Below, in pieces: positions 34,824 to 42,364 of a stretch of 64,000 nucleotides of DNA (positions within the stretch are counted from its first letter, which is position 1; each line of letters starts with the position of its first letter). This stretch comes from Bizionia sp. (GTDB lineage: Bacteria; Bacteroidota; Bacteroidia; Flavobacteriales; Flavobacteriaceae): assembly GCA_020631395.1 (NCBI GenBank), contig JAHDHI010000015.1, forward strand, positions 1-64,000, read 5' to 3'. The notes beneath the pieces are model-generated. The model worked only from the letters and a program-made list of their open reading frames with translations. It was not told where the DNA came from and made no database searches. The position numbers and the translations under genes were made by a program.

Positions 34824-36326
34824 ATGAAGATACTCGGCAAAACAAAACGACTTGGCATTTGGGTCTTGGCTTTAGGCTACTTTGCCTTCTATGTGCCATA
34901 CAGCGGCATGACCAAAAGCCTTTCAAAAGGACTATTCTCAGAGAAGGGAACCATAATCTCGGGGTTTGAAATGCTCCCTATCGTACTCTTGGGAACCGTT
35001 ATGGGCTTTTTTGCCATATTGCTAATTACCGGATGGTGGAAGCTAGCAGGAACCATTTCCTTTTTTGGCCTAAAAATTCCGTTTGCTTCAAACAAGCATA
35101 CCTTCTTTTCTGGTGTCGCCACCGCCATCATCATTGCAACCACTACTCTAGCCTATAGTTTTACAGGTATTTCAATTGTTTTTGCTGCACTATTAATGAG
35201 AGGAGGTGTTTTGATTATGGCTCCCTTCATAGACACTTTGTATCGTAGAAGAATCCAATGGTATTCTTGGTTGGCCTTTGGTCTGACGCTATTCTCCCTA
35301 TTAATCGTTTTTTCCGAAAAAATCGGGTTTACGTTGAATTCGGCAGCCATCATAAACATAACGGCCTATCTTACCGGATATTTTTTCCGACTACAGTTCA
35401 TTACCTACAAGGCAAAAACAAATGACAATTCTAGCAATAAAACCTATTTCATCGAAGAAATGATCTCTGCCATGACCATAATACTGGTAGTTCCTCCCCT
35501 ACTGGCATTGATTGGTCAAGGAGAACTCATGTTGTCTCTAAGAAATGGCTATACCAGTTTTCTATCATCAGGACTGATCATACCGACATTATCCATAGGA
35601 CTATTGTATTCCTGCCTCTACATATTTGGTTCTAGGATATATCTCAATCATAGAGAAAATACGTTTTGCATTCCCATAAACAGATGTGCCAGTCTATTGG
35701 CTGGAGTAACAAGTGCCATACTGTTGTCTTTTATTTTTGAAAGGCAATTCTTTACCAATACGCAACTCATAGGAGCAGTTATGCTGGTATTGGCAATATT
35801 CTCATTGAATACTCCAAAGATCATTGAAGCCATCAAACAAAGCATCATCGAAGAACAGCGTACCTACATTTTTGTCTGTCCGGGCAATACGGGAAGATCT
35901 CCAATGGCACAAGCCATATGCATGGATAAGATGATGGTTCATTACAATGCAAATAGAAGAAGGAAAAGAAAACTGAACATTGAAATATTGAGTGCTGCCA
36001 TATCCGGAGAAGAAGGAATCCCCATACAAACCAATGCTTTATATGCCTTGAAAGAACTGAAATACAATTCCATTAGTCATAGTTCGAACCCCATGTCCAA
36101 CATAGATATAGAAAGCGCCAATAAAATATTGTGCATGTCTTCGGAACACAAGCAAGAAATCATTCGAAAATTCCCAGAAGCAAAAGACAAGGTCTATGCA
36201 CTGGATACCGAAAGCATTATTCCCATTCCGCATGGAAAAGGAAAAAAAGCATATATAGAATGTGCCAAGAAACTAGAATTAGTCATAGATCAATTAATCA
36301 ACAAGAATGAAATAGCATTTTCATAA
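34824..36326 (+). CDS. Multi-span transporter (EamA/DMT-like) fused to a low-molecular-weight phosphatase domain
   Basis: Residues 1-335 hold about ten hydrophobic segments in two halves, like drug/metabolite (EamA) transporters. Residues 345-490 are a low-molecular-weight protein tyrosine phosphatase fold: the P-loop VCPGNTGRSPMAQA has the nucleophile Cys352 and Arg358 (CX5R-S). The general-acid loop, normally (I/V)PDP, reads IIPIPHGKG, so the catalytic Asp seems to be missing. This fusion is unusual. It could export a phosphorylated or dephosphorylated product, or the domain may sense arsenate or phosphate-like ligands. It starts four bases after the flavoenzyme gene. Confidence 0.7.
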   Translation: MKILGKTKRLGIWVLALGYFAFYVPYSGMTKSLSKGLFSEKGTIISGFEMLPIVLLGTVMGFFAILLITGWWKLAGTISFFGLKIPFASNKHTFFSGVATAIIIATTTLAYSFTGISIVFAALLMRGGVLIMAPFIDTLYRRRIQWYSWLAFGLTLFSLLIVFSEKIGFTLNSAAIINITAYLTGYFFRLQFITYKAKTNDNSSNKTYFIEEMISAMTIILVVPPLLALIGQGELMLSLRNGYTSFLSSGLIIPTLSIGLLYSCLYIFGSRIYLNHRENTFCIPINRCASLLAGVTSAILLSFIFERQFFTNTQLIGAVMLVLAIFSLNTPKIIEAIKQSIIEEQRTYIFVCPGNTGRSPMAQAICMDKMMVHYNANRRRKRKLNIEILSAAISGEEGIPIQTNALYALKELKYNSISHSSNPMSNIDIESANKILCMSSEHKQEIIRKFPEAKDKVYALDTESIIPIPHGKGKKAYIECAKKLELVIDQLINKNEIAFS

Positions 36327-36371
36327 CAAACGACACCAAAAGCCATAGCATTAATGCCATTACATAACACC

Positions 36372-37154
36372 ATGAATCAAACTACCGTCAATTGCAATAC
36401 ATTCAGAACCGAAGGTGTGATGTTTCCCATTCCCATTTTTTCGAAAAAAGAAGTCCTCAGTCACAAGGCTGAATTTGAACTTATGGAAAAGGCATTCAAT
36501 GGTAAGCTGCCCTATGCTGGAAACTTGCATTTTTCATTGTTGTGGGCCTATGAGCTATCCACACATCCCAAAATACTGGACTTCATAACACCTATTCTTG
36601 GTGATGACATTAGCGTTGTAGGCACATTGATGCTAACCAAATACCCTAAAACCGACAACTACGTATCATGGCATCAGGATGGTATGAATTCCAAATGGGA
36701 TCAAAACAATTCGTTAACGGCTTGGTTGGCTTTGACCAATAGCAATGCTGGAAACGGATGCATGCAGGTGATTCCCAAAAGCCATGAAAACCTATTGCAA
36801 GAACACGTATACTTTACAGATCAAAAAAATATGATTAGAAAGGGGCATAGGATAGCCACAAATGTCAATGAGGAGGAAGCGCTCGATTTAGAGTTACGAT
36901 CTGGCGAAATGTCCATTCATCACAATAGCATCATACATGGATCCAAACCCAATGCATCGTTGCAAAAAAGAATTGGCTTCATCATAAGGTACATCAATAC
37001 GAAATACGTAAACCCGGGAACTTCCGTCATTTATGCCAAAGGGAATACGAAATACGACCACCTTAACAAGATAGACAAACCTGATGCCTTTGGATTGAAA
37101 CACAGTCCTGAAGCGTACAAGGATTTCTTAACTCAAAACATTGTCATAAAATGA
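36372..37154 (+). CDS. PhyH-family Fe(II)/2-oxoglutarate dioxygenase
   Basis: This 260-residue enzyme has the complete facial triad of the phytanoyl-CoA dioxygenase family: WHQDG (His101, Asp103) and the distal His189 in IIHGSKPN, followed by KRIGFIIRY, whose Arg would hold 2-oxoglutarate. Because the carboxylate Asp is kept it should hydroxylate rather than halogenate. The segment SLTAWLALTNSNAGNGCMQVIPKSH is typical of natural-product family members. An upstream ATG at 36354 would add six residues. The 3' end overlaps the GT4 gene by four bases. The substrate is unknown. Confidence 0.82.
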   Translation: MNQTTVNCNTFRTEGVMFPIPIFSKKEVLSHKAEFELMEKAFNGKLPYAGNLHFSLLWAYELSTHPKILDFITPILGDDISVVGTLMLTKYPKTDNYVSWHQDGMNSKWDQNNSLTAWLALTNSNAGNGCMQVIPKSHENLLQEHVYFTDQKNMIRKGHRIATNVNEEEALDLELRSGEMSIHHNSIIHGSKPNASLQKRIGFIIRYINTKYVNPGTSVIYAKGNTKYDHLNKIDKPDAFGLKHSPEAYKDFLTQNIVIK

Positions 37155-38122
37155 AAATTCTATTGTCATGCAATCACGAATACCCTTCATATAGATTTCA
37201 CGGATCTGGAACGAAAACAACGACCTATCCTTCGGGATCCAGTCATCATCAACATGATTTGCTAGCTAGGGGCCTGGCCGAAAAAGGACATGAAGTCCAT
37301 TATCATGTAAATCATTCTAGCCATACCATTTCAGACAAAGGTGTCCATCTCGTAAAAGAACTTGTAGACGATGTTGACATCGTACACTTGAATGCTAGAG
37401 TTAATGAAGAATTCCATACCCATTACAAAGCAAGGAACATTCCCGTCATTGCCACCAATCATTTGTACGTAGCCAATGAGCAGCCACCCTTCAAATGGGT
37501 TCATGTATCGAAAACCATGGCAGACCTGTATGATGAAAAGCATTTTGTATGGTGTGGGTTGGATCCCAATCATTACATATATTCAGAGAAAAAAGACGAT
37601 TATTATTTGTTCATCGCCAATATTGGCAAACACTTGGAAAAAGGATTGGATATAGCACTCAAAACTACCAAAGCGCTAAACAAGAAACTAGTTGTAGCAG
37701 GGTCCAGTCAAAATCCTTCAGACATAGCCATGGTTCAAAACCTATGCAATGAATTCAATGCAATCTACGTTGGTGACACACGTGGAATTGAAAAAGCAAA
37801 GATACTAACCAACGCCAAAGCCCTTATTTCCCCTTCCAAATTACCCGAAACCTTTGGCATTACCCTAATTGAAGCCTTGTTTTCAGGAACTCCAGTAATT
37901 TGTAGCAACAATGGCGCCTATGGTGAAATCATGACAAAGGATGTTGGCTTTGTCTGTAAGACGGAATCCGACTATGCAAATGCCTTCAAAAACATAGACG
38001 GCATAAGACCACGCACGTGCAGATCGTATGCCCTAAACAATTTTCATTATTTGAAAACGACTGAAAAATACATTGAAATCTATAATGAAATTTTAATGCC
38101 AAAAGCACTAATAAACCTTTGA
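37151..38122 (+). CDS. GT4 family glycosyltransferase
   Basis: This 323-residue GT-B enzyme has an N-terminal acceptor domain starting MKILLSCNHEYPSYRF, with an SGSSHHQHDLLARGLAEKGHEV helix after it. The C-terminal nucleotide-sugar domain has FIANIGKHLEKGLD, ALISPSKLPETFGITLIEAL (the E-x7-E pattern) and GTPVICSNNGAYGEI. It should transfer a sugar to an acceptor made by the preceding enzymes. It overlaps the dioxygenase gene by four bases and abuts the next gene directly, so co-expression is very likely. Confidence 0.82.
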   Translation: MKILLSCNHEYPSYRFHGSGTKTTTYPSGSSHHQHDLLARGLAEKGHEVHYHVNHSSHTISDKGVHLVKELVDDVDIVHLNARVNEEFHTHYKARNIPVIATNHLYVANEQPPFKWVHVSKTMADLYDEKHFVWCGLDPNHYIYSEKKDDYYLFIANIGKHLEKGLDIALKTTKALNKKLVVAGSSQNPSDIAMVQNLCNEFNAIYVGDTRGIEKAKILTNAKALISPSKLPETFGITLIEALFSGTPVICSNNGAYGEIMTKDVGFVCKTESDYANAFKNIDGIRPRTCRSYALNNFHYLKTTEKYIEIYNEILMPKALINL

Positions 38123-39019
38123 ATGAGAACAAAACCCACAGTATTGGAAGGTACCATGGAAGACATTTGGTCCATAAGAATATATCGTGGCGAATCTCCA
38201 TTGAAAATAGACACTTCAAAAAATGCATTCGTGGCTTCCATAACCAAAGACGACGTCACAGACATTCCAGCATCATTCGTAGCAGATCCATTCATGATCC
38301 ACTTTGAAGAAAAGTGGTATCTATTCATGGAAATCATGAATGCTGAAACCGAAATCGGTGAAATAGGTTTGGTAACAAGTGTCGATGGAACAAAATGGGA
38401 ATATCAACAAGTAGTTCTCAAAGAGGATTATCATTTGTCCTACCCTTTCATATTCAGACACAATGAAGTGTTCTATATGATTCAAGAAACTCTAAATGCA
38501 AATGCCATTCGTTTATATAAAGCTCGAAATTTCCCATATGACTGGGAATACCAAACAGATCTCATAAAAGGCAAATATGCAGATCCAACACTTTTTCAAC
38601 ATGACGACAAATGGTGGATGTTCACCTATAGCTTTGAATTGGGCAATCTAAACTTGTTTTCTTCAAATGATTTAATTGGTCCATATACAGAGCATCATAA
38701 AAGTCCATTGATAATAAAAAACAAAAGAACAACTAGGCCTGCGGGCAAGGTAATCAATGACAACGATAGACTCATCCGTTTATGTCAAGATGGCTATCCC
38801 AAGTATGGTTCTAGTGTAAGGGCATTTGAGATTACCAAGTTAACACAATCCGATTATAGAGAGGTAGAATTATCTGAAAGTCCTGTTTTACAAAAATCCG
38901 AAGAAAAAAATCAATGGAACAGCAATGGGATGCATCATTTGGATTCCCATAAGATCACGTCTAACAAATGGCTTGTATGTGTAGACGGATGCTATTCCGA
39001 TATTTTAAATAGAATATGA
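38123..39019 (+). CDS. GINT1-N/GH43-like five-blade propeller protein
   Basis: This 298-residue protein matches the N-terminal domain of glucosamine inositolphosphorylceramide transferase (GINT1). It has ADPFMIHFEEKWYLFME, GLVTSVDGTKWE, HLSYPFIFRHNEVFYMIQE, FPYDWEYQTDLIKGKYADPTLF, KWWMFTYS, TRPAGKVI and LCQDGYPKYGSSV. This is a five-bladed propeller like the GH43 glycosidases. Bacterial copies sit in polysaccharide and natural-product gene groups and their activity is not settled. It begins one base after the GT4 stop, so a joint role in sugar transfer is plausible. Confidence 0.72.
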   Translation: MRTKPTVLEGTMEDIWSIRIYRGESPLKIDTSKNAFVASITKDDVTDIPASFVADPFMIHFEEKWYLFMEIMNAETEIGEIGLVTSVDGTKWEYQQVVLKEDYHLSYPFIFRHNEVFYMIQETLNANAIRLYKARNFPYDWEYQTDLIKGKYADPTLFQHDDKWWMFTYSFELGNLNLFSSNDLIGPYTEHHKSPLIIKNKRTTRPAGKVINDNDRLIRLCQDGYPKYGSSVRAFEITKLTQSDYREVELSESPVLQKSEEKNQWNSNGMHHLDSHKITSNKWLVCVDGCYSDILNRI

Positions 39020-39570
39020 AAAACAAAAAAATAGTCATACTATCCGGATCCATAAGAAATGGAAGAAAGACGCATGCCATTGCTGAATGTGTAACGCGCC
39101 AATTAAAATCAATGGAGAACGTTGCTGCCAATCTCATTGATTTGAAAACCGTACGATTGCCTTTGTTTGAACAGATCATTGACAATGAAGCACTCTACCC
39201 GGACAATTTGAAGGCATTTAGCGCTGAAATTGTAAATGCAGACGGCATTATCATAGTTTGCCCTGAATACAAAAATAGCATTCCAGGGGTTTTAAAAAAT
39301 GCATTGGATTACCTTAAACCGCAAATATTCAAACACAAACCCATAGGCAACATTACTGTAGCCTCCAATGATTTTGGAGGTTTGAATTGCTTGGCACATT
39401 TAAGGTTGGTTGGCTTGGCCATGGGCGGTTTACCCATTCCTGAAAAATGTTGCATCTCGAACGTCAATGGGCTCTTTACCCCAGAAAACATTTTGGATGA
39501 GCATTTAATTGCAGAAAAGATCGCTACTTTTTTAGACGCTTTTTTGTGGTATGTCAATCGCGTGTCTTGA
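39016..39570 (+). CDS. NAD(P)H-dependent FMN reductase
   Basis: This 184-residue flavodoxin-fold protein begins IVILSGSIRNGRKTHAIAE (FMN phosphate loop GSxR) and has CPEYKNSIPGVLKNALDYL, the usual flavin/dimer contact of the NADPH-dependent FMN reductase family. It is the last gene of the operon and overlaps the propeller gene by four bases. It could supply FMNH2 to the acyl-CoA-dehydrogenase-fold enzyme at 33620. Confidence 0.85.
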   Translation: MKNKKIVILSGSIRNGRKTHAIAECVTRQLKSMENVAANLIDLKTVRLPLFEQIIDNEALYPDNLKAFSAEIVNADGIIIVCPEYKNSIPGVLKNALDYLKPQIFKHKPIGNITVASNDFGGLNCLAHLRLVGLAMGGLPIPEKCCISNVNGLFTPENILDEHLIAEKIATFLDAFLWYVNRVS

Positions 39571-39587
39571 CAACAAAAACATATAAA

Positions 39588-39720
39588 TGAAAATAATAGC
39601 TTTCTTCGTCAAAAAGAATTAAACCCATGTTTCATTCAAAAATTAAAAACAGATCAACATTAGGTAAACATTGAGGAATCAAATATTGAATGAACCCTTA
39701 CAGACATTGGCATAGCATTT
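39588..39720 (+). pseudogene. Decayed promoter and 5' end of a second miaE
   Basis: This stretch aligns with 41098-41240, the promoter and start of intact miaE. Shared blocks include ATAATA, CTT-GTC, AATTAAA, CCATG-TTCATT and GGTAAACAT, in the same order with only one- or two-base gaps. The matching ATG is at 39627, but the frame stops after 15 codons and the similarity fades past about 39730. It begins 18 bases after the operon's last stop. It is read as a broken duplicate and marks the right border of the operon insertion. Confidence 0.65.
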
Positions 39721-39828
39721 CAAAAGTCGTGAAATTGAATGGTTTTTCGTAGTAAAGCAAAAAACGCATTGAAATTTGGGTTTTGATTGAAAATTCAAGC
39801 TATTGCATATAGCCATTTCATACCACAA

Positions 39829-39858
39829 AAAAGCTCAACCATGATCAAGGTCGAGCTT
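39829..39858 (-). terminator. Terminator behind the DUF2911 gene
   Basis: On the minus strand AAGCTC-x-ACC pairs with GGT-x-GAGCTT and a run of six T follows. It lies 33 bases past the stop at 39891. Confidence 0.75.
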
Positions 39859-39890
39859 CAGTCTTTTCAGCTATTCGTTTTTTTGATTAA

Positions 39891-40982
39891 TCATATGGCA
39901 TCCAACTCCTTTAAAAGTTTTTCTGAATTTGCCTTTACATTTGCTGGAGGATTGAGAGACAATGACTTTTTAAGGTGTTTTATGGCATTCCTTTTGTCTC
40001 CCATGGTTTTATAGGCCTCTCCCAAGCTGTCATGAACATTGGCATTTTTTGGATTGTTGTCTACATTCATCTTAAAGTATTTCAAAGCTCTTTCATAATC
40101 TTTTGCATTGAGCATTTGGTAGCCAATGGTGTTTAATTGATTCATATTTGCCATACTAGCAGCTTCGTCCATCAATGCAGCATATTCACTGGTTTTTCCC
40201 AACTTGTTCAAAATCTGCCCTTTGATCGATAGGTTGTTAAATGTCTTCTGACTAAAAAACTGTCCAGAAATTGCCTTGTCGATCCATCCCAATGCTTCAT
40301 TCAAATCTCCCCCATTGTTAAGAGAGAAGTTTGCCATATTTTCCCAGTTTTGCCTTTGAAAACCAGTTTGTCCATTGGACTTGTCCCTAAACTCGTCCAA
40401 AACGACTGTAGTAACATCAACTTCAACTTTGAAAGGGAAGGCTTTTTTACCCCATGTCAAAGAGGCTATTGCATAATTGGTAGCAACCGTATCAAAATCA
40501 AAGGTCAACAATTCCTTATGTGCCACCGTCTTGGTCTTTATGTCTGCTCTAAGCGCATCGTTTTTCTCATCGTAAAAGTAACTTCCCCAAGCATTGGCAT
40601 CTTTGGATAAAATGAGTGTTGCTGCATCGTTTTCCTTTACTATGAAATGCAACCCATAGGTTCCTGCTTTGATGTCCTTTCCTTCCACCTTGGCATCGTG
40701 GGTGAATGTAATGGTCGTATTTTCATTGGCTCCTGCACGCCATGGTGCTGCTTTGGAGGTTCCAAACCCTAGGTTGTTCAAACCGTAAGGCACCAATTTA
40801 CCCCATATATCCCTTTCTTTGACACTAGGTCGAGAATAGGTTATGCTTATATCCGATATGCCCACACGTTGCGATACGGTAGCCTGCTGGCTTCCTCTCG
40901 GAGTATTCAATTGTGCGAAAGCGCTAAAACCAATGCATAGCATCAAGCTCAACAATGTTTTTGTAATGGTAGAGTTTTTCAT
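39891..40982 (-). CDS. Secreted DUF2911 protein with C-terminal TPR repeats
   Basis: This 363-residue protein has a signal peptide (cleavage after AFAQ near residue 24). Residues 25-190 are a DUF2911 domain: ISDISITYSRPSVKERDIWG, LVPYGLNNLGFGTSKAAPWRAGANENTT (spread over the conserved strand and loop) and the AGTYGLHFI strand. Residues 210-360 hold TPR-like helices (NAKDYERALKYFKMNVDNNPKNA and the following HDSLGEAYKTMG). The function of DUF2911 is unknown. It runs divergently from miaE, and a remnant of a similar gene end lies at 20763. Confidence 0.85.
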   Translation of the reverse strand: MKNSTITKTLLSLMLCIGFSAFAQLNTPRGSQQATVSQRVGISDISITYSRPSVKERDIWGKLVPYGLNNLGFGTSKAAPWRAGANENTTITFTHDAKVEGKDIKAGTYGLHFIVKENDAATLILSKDANAWGSYFYDEKNDALRADIKTKTVAHKELLTFDFDTVATNYAIASLTWGKKAFPFKVEVDVTTVVLDEFRDKSNGQTGFQRQNWENMANFSLNNGGDLNEALGWIDKAISGQFFSQKTFNNLSIKGQILNKLGKTSEYAALMDEAASMANMNQLNTIGYQMLNAKDYERALKYFKMNVDNNPKNANVHDSLGEAYKTMGDKRNAIKHLKKSLSLNPPANVKANSEKLLKELDAI

Positions 40983-41107
40983 AATTTCATATCTTTAATT
41001 AGTTCACTTTCAAGGTATGTACAATTTGGAAACGCTTTTGTTATTGCCATGTTAAAGTCTATTAATCAAATGTTAATTAACATTCTCCATCTAGAACGAA
41101 TAATAAT

Positions 41108-41115
41108 TATCTTTG
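41108..41115 (+). promoter_or_regulatory. miaE -7 element (TATCTTTG)
   Basis: TATCTTTG fits the Bacteroidota -7 consensus and ends 17 bases before ATG 41133. The frame is open further upstream to ATG 41049, but a transcript from this promoter cannot contain that start. Confidence 0.6.
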
Positions 41116-41132
41116 TCCAAAAATTAAAAACC

Positions 41133-41714
41133 ATGCTTCATTTAAAGCTAGAAACCGATCCGCGTTGGGTAAACATCGTAGAGTCCAACATTGAAGAAAT
41201 TCTGACTGACCACGCTTGGTGTGAGCAAAAAGCCGCTACCAATGCAATTACCATAATCACATTGAATTCCGAACACGAAGAACTAGTTACCGAATTGTTG
41301 TTGTTGGCGCAGGAAGAGCTTGAGCATTTTCAAATGGTACACGACATCATCAAAAAACGTGGTTACAAACTGGGTAGAGAGCGCAAGGACAGCTATGTCA
41401 ACGAATTGTACAAGTTCATGAACAAAGGAGGTAGTAGAACCCAAAGCCTTGTAGATAGACTGTTGTTTTCTGCAATGATAGAAGCAAGAAGCTGTGAGCG
41501 CTTCAAAGTATTGTCTGAAAACATAGAAGACGAAGAACTAGCTACCTTCTATAGGGAATTAATGATAAGTGAAGCTGGCCACTATACCACCTTCATCACT
41601 TTTGCCAGAAAATATGGAAAAGACATCGATGTGGAAAAACGTTGGAAAGAGCTGGTGGATTTTGAAAGCGAAGTCATTAAAAGATATGGCAAATCCGAAA
41701 CCATACACGGATAA
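41133..41714 (+). CDS. miaE: tRNA 2-methylthio-N6-isopentenyladenosine-37 hydroxylase
   Basis: MiaE hydroxylates the isopentenyl group of ms2i6A37 in tRNA with a carboxylate-bridged di-iron centre. The 193-residue protein starts MLHLKLETDPRWV and shows the ligand set: EELEHF (ExxH), EARSCERF and SEAGHY (ExxH), with family landmarks HAWCEQKAA and SRTQSLVDRLLFSAMIEARS. ATG 41133 is chosen from the promoter position and because the family begins here. It needs MiaA/MiaB products, which are encoded elsewhere. Confidence 0.9.
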   Translation: MLHLKLETDPRWVNIVESNIEEILTDHAWCEQKAATNAITIITLNSEHEELVTELLLLAQEELEHFQMVHDIIKKRGYKLGRERKDSYVNELYKFMNKGGSRTQSLVDRLLFSAMIEARSCERFKVLSENIEDEELATFYRELMISEAGHYTTFITFARKYGKDIDVEKRWKELVDFESEVIKRYGKSETIHG

Positions 41715-41765
41715 ATTGAATACTGTGTTCTATTAGATTTACCCGAAACGAGAACTAAGAGAATA

Positions 41766-41795
41766 CTTTGGCAAAAATCTACCGGATTGCCAAAG
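41766..41795. other. Perfect 9-bp hairpin between miaE and bcp
   Basis: CTTTGGCAA (41766-41774) pairs with TTGCCAAAG (41787-41795). It lies between two convergent genes and may stop transcription, although no T run follows. Confidence 0.5.
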
Positions 41796-41861
41796 TCGCC
41801 AAGCTTATCGGCCAAAATGTGACTTTAGCCTTGTCATTTCAAAAATGTATAGTAAAAAATG

Positions 41862-42320
41862 TTACGACAATTCCAAAATCTGAGCTGTATGATCTTTGGT
41901 TTTCACCTTGTCTATAACGTGTGCCACTAGACCATTCTCATCGATTAAAAAGGTTTTACGGTGAATGCCATCGAACTCTCTTCCCATGAATTTTTTTAGT
42001 CCCCATACCCCAAAGGCATTGATCACATCCTTGTCCACATCTGCCAAAAGCGGAAACGGAAAACCAAACTTGTTCTTGAAGTTGGATTGCTTCTTTTCCG
42101 TATCTGCACTAACTCCCAACAACTCATATCCCAAATCCTGCAATGTCTTGTAATTGTCACTAAGGTTGCAAGCTTCGGCCGTACAACCTGGTGTATTTGC
42201 TCTTGGATAAAAGAAGACTATTAGCTTCTTTCCTTTATAATCGCTCAAAGAAATTGCATTTCCATCTTGATCGTTTACCGTGAAATTTGGAACTGCATCA
42301 CCTTGTTTTAATGTATTCAT
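41862..42320 (-). CDS. bcp: Thioredoxin-dependent peroxiredoxin (Bcp/PrxQ)
   Basis: This 152-residue PrxQ-type thiol peroxidase reduces H2O2 and organic hydroperoxides in the cytoplasm. The active site PRANTPGCTAEACNLSDNY holds the peroxidatic Cys and, five residues on, the resolving Cys typical of atypical two-Cys PrxQ. The N-terminus LKQGDAVPNFTVNDQDG and the DKVKTKDH end fit the family. It shares a 44-base divergent promoter region with nth. Confidence 0.93.
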   Translation of the reverse strand: MNTLKQGDAVPNFTVNDQDGNAISLSDYKGKKLIVFFYPRANTPGCTAEACNLSDNYKTLQDLGYELLGVSADTEKKQSNFKNKFGFPFPLLADVDKDVINAFGVWGLKKFMGREFDGIHRKTFLIDENGLVAHVIDKVKTKDHTAQILELS

Positions 42321-42325
42321 AATTG

Positions 42326-42358
42326 TAAATTTGGTTTAAAATAGATTTTTCAAAAATA
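42326..42358. promoter_or_regulatory. Divergent promoters of nth and bcp
   Basis: TAAATTTG at 42326-42333 (+) lies 31 bases before the nth ATG. TATTTTTG at 42351-42358 (-) lies 30 bases before the bcp ATG. Each -7 element would thus be within the first transcribed bases of the opposite gene, so the two promoters probably interfere. Confidence 0.6.
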
Positions 42359-42364
42359 CAACTA

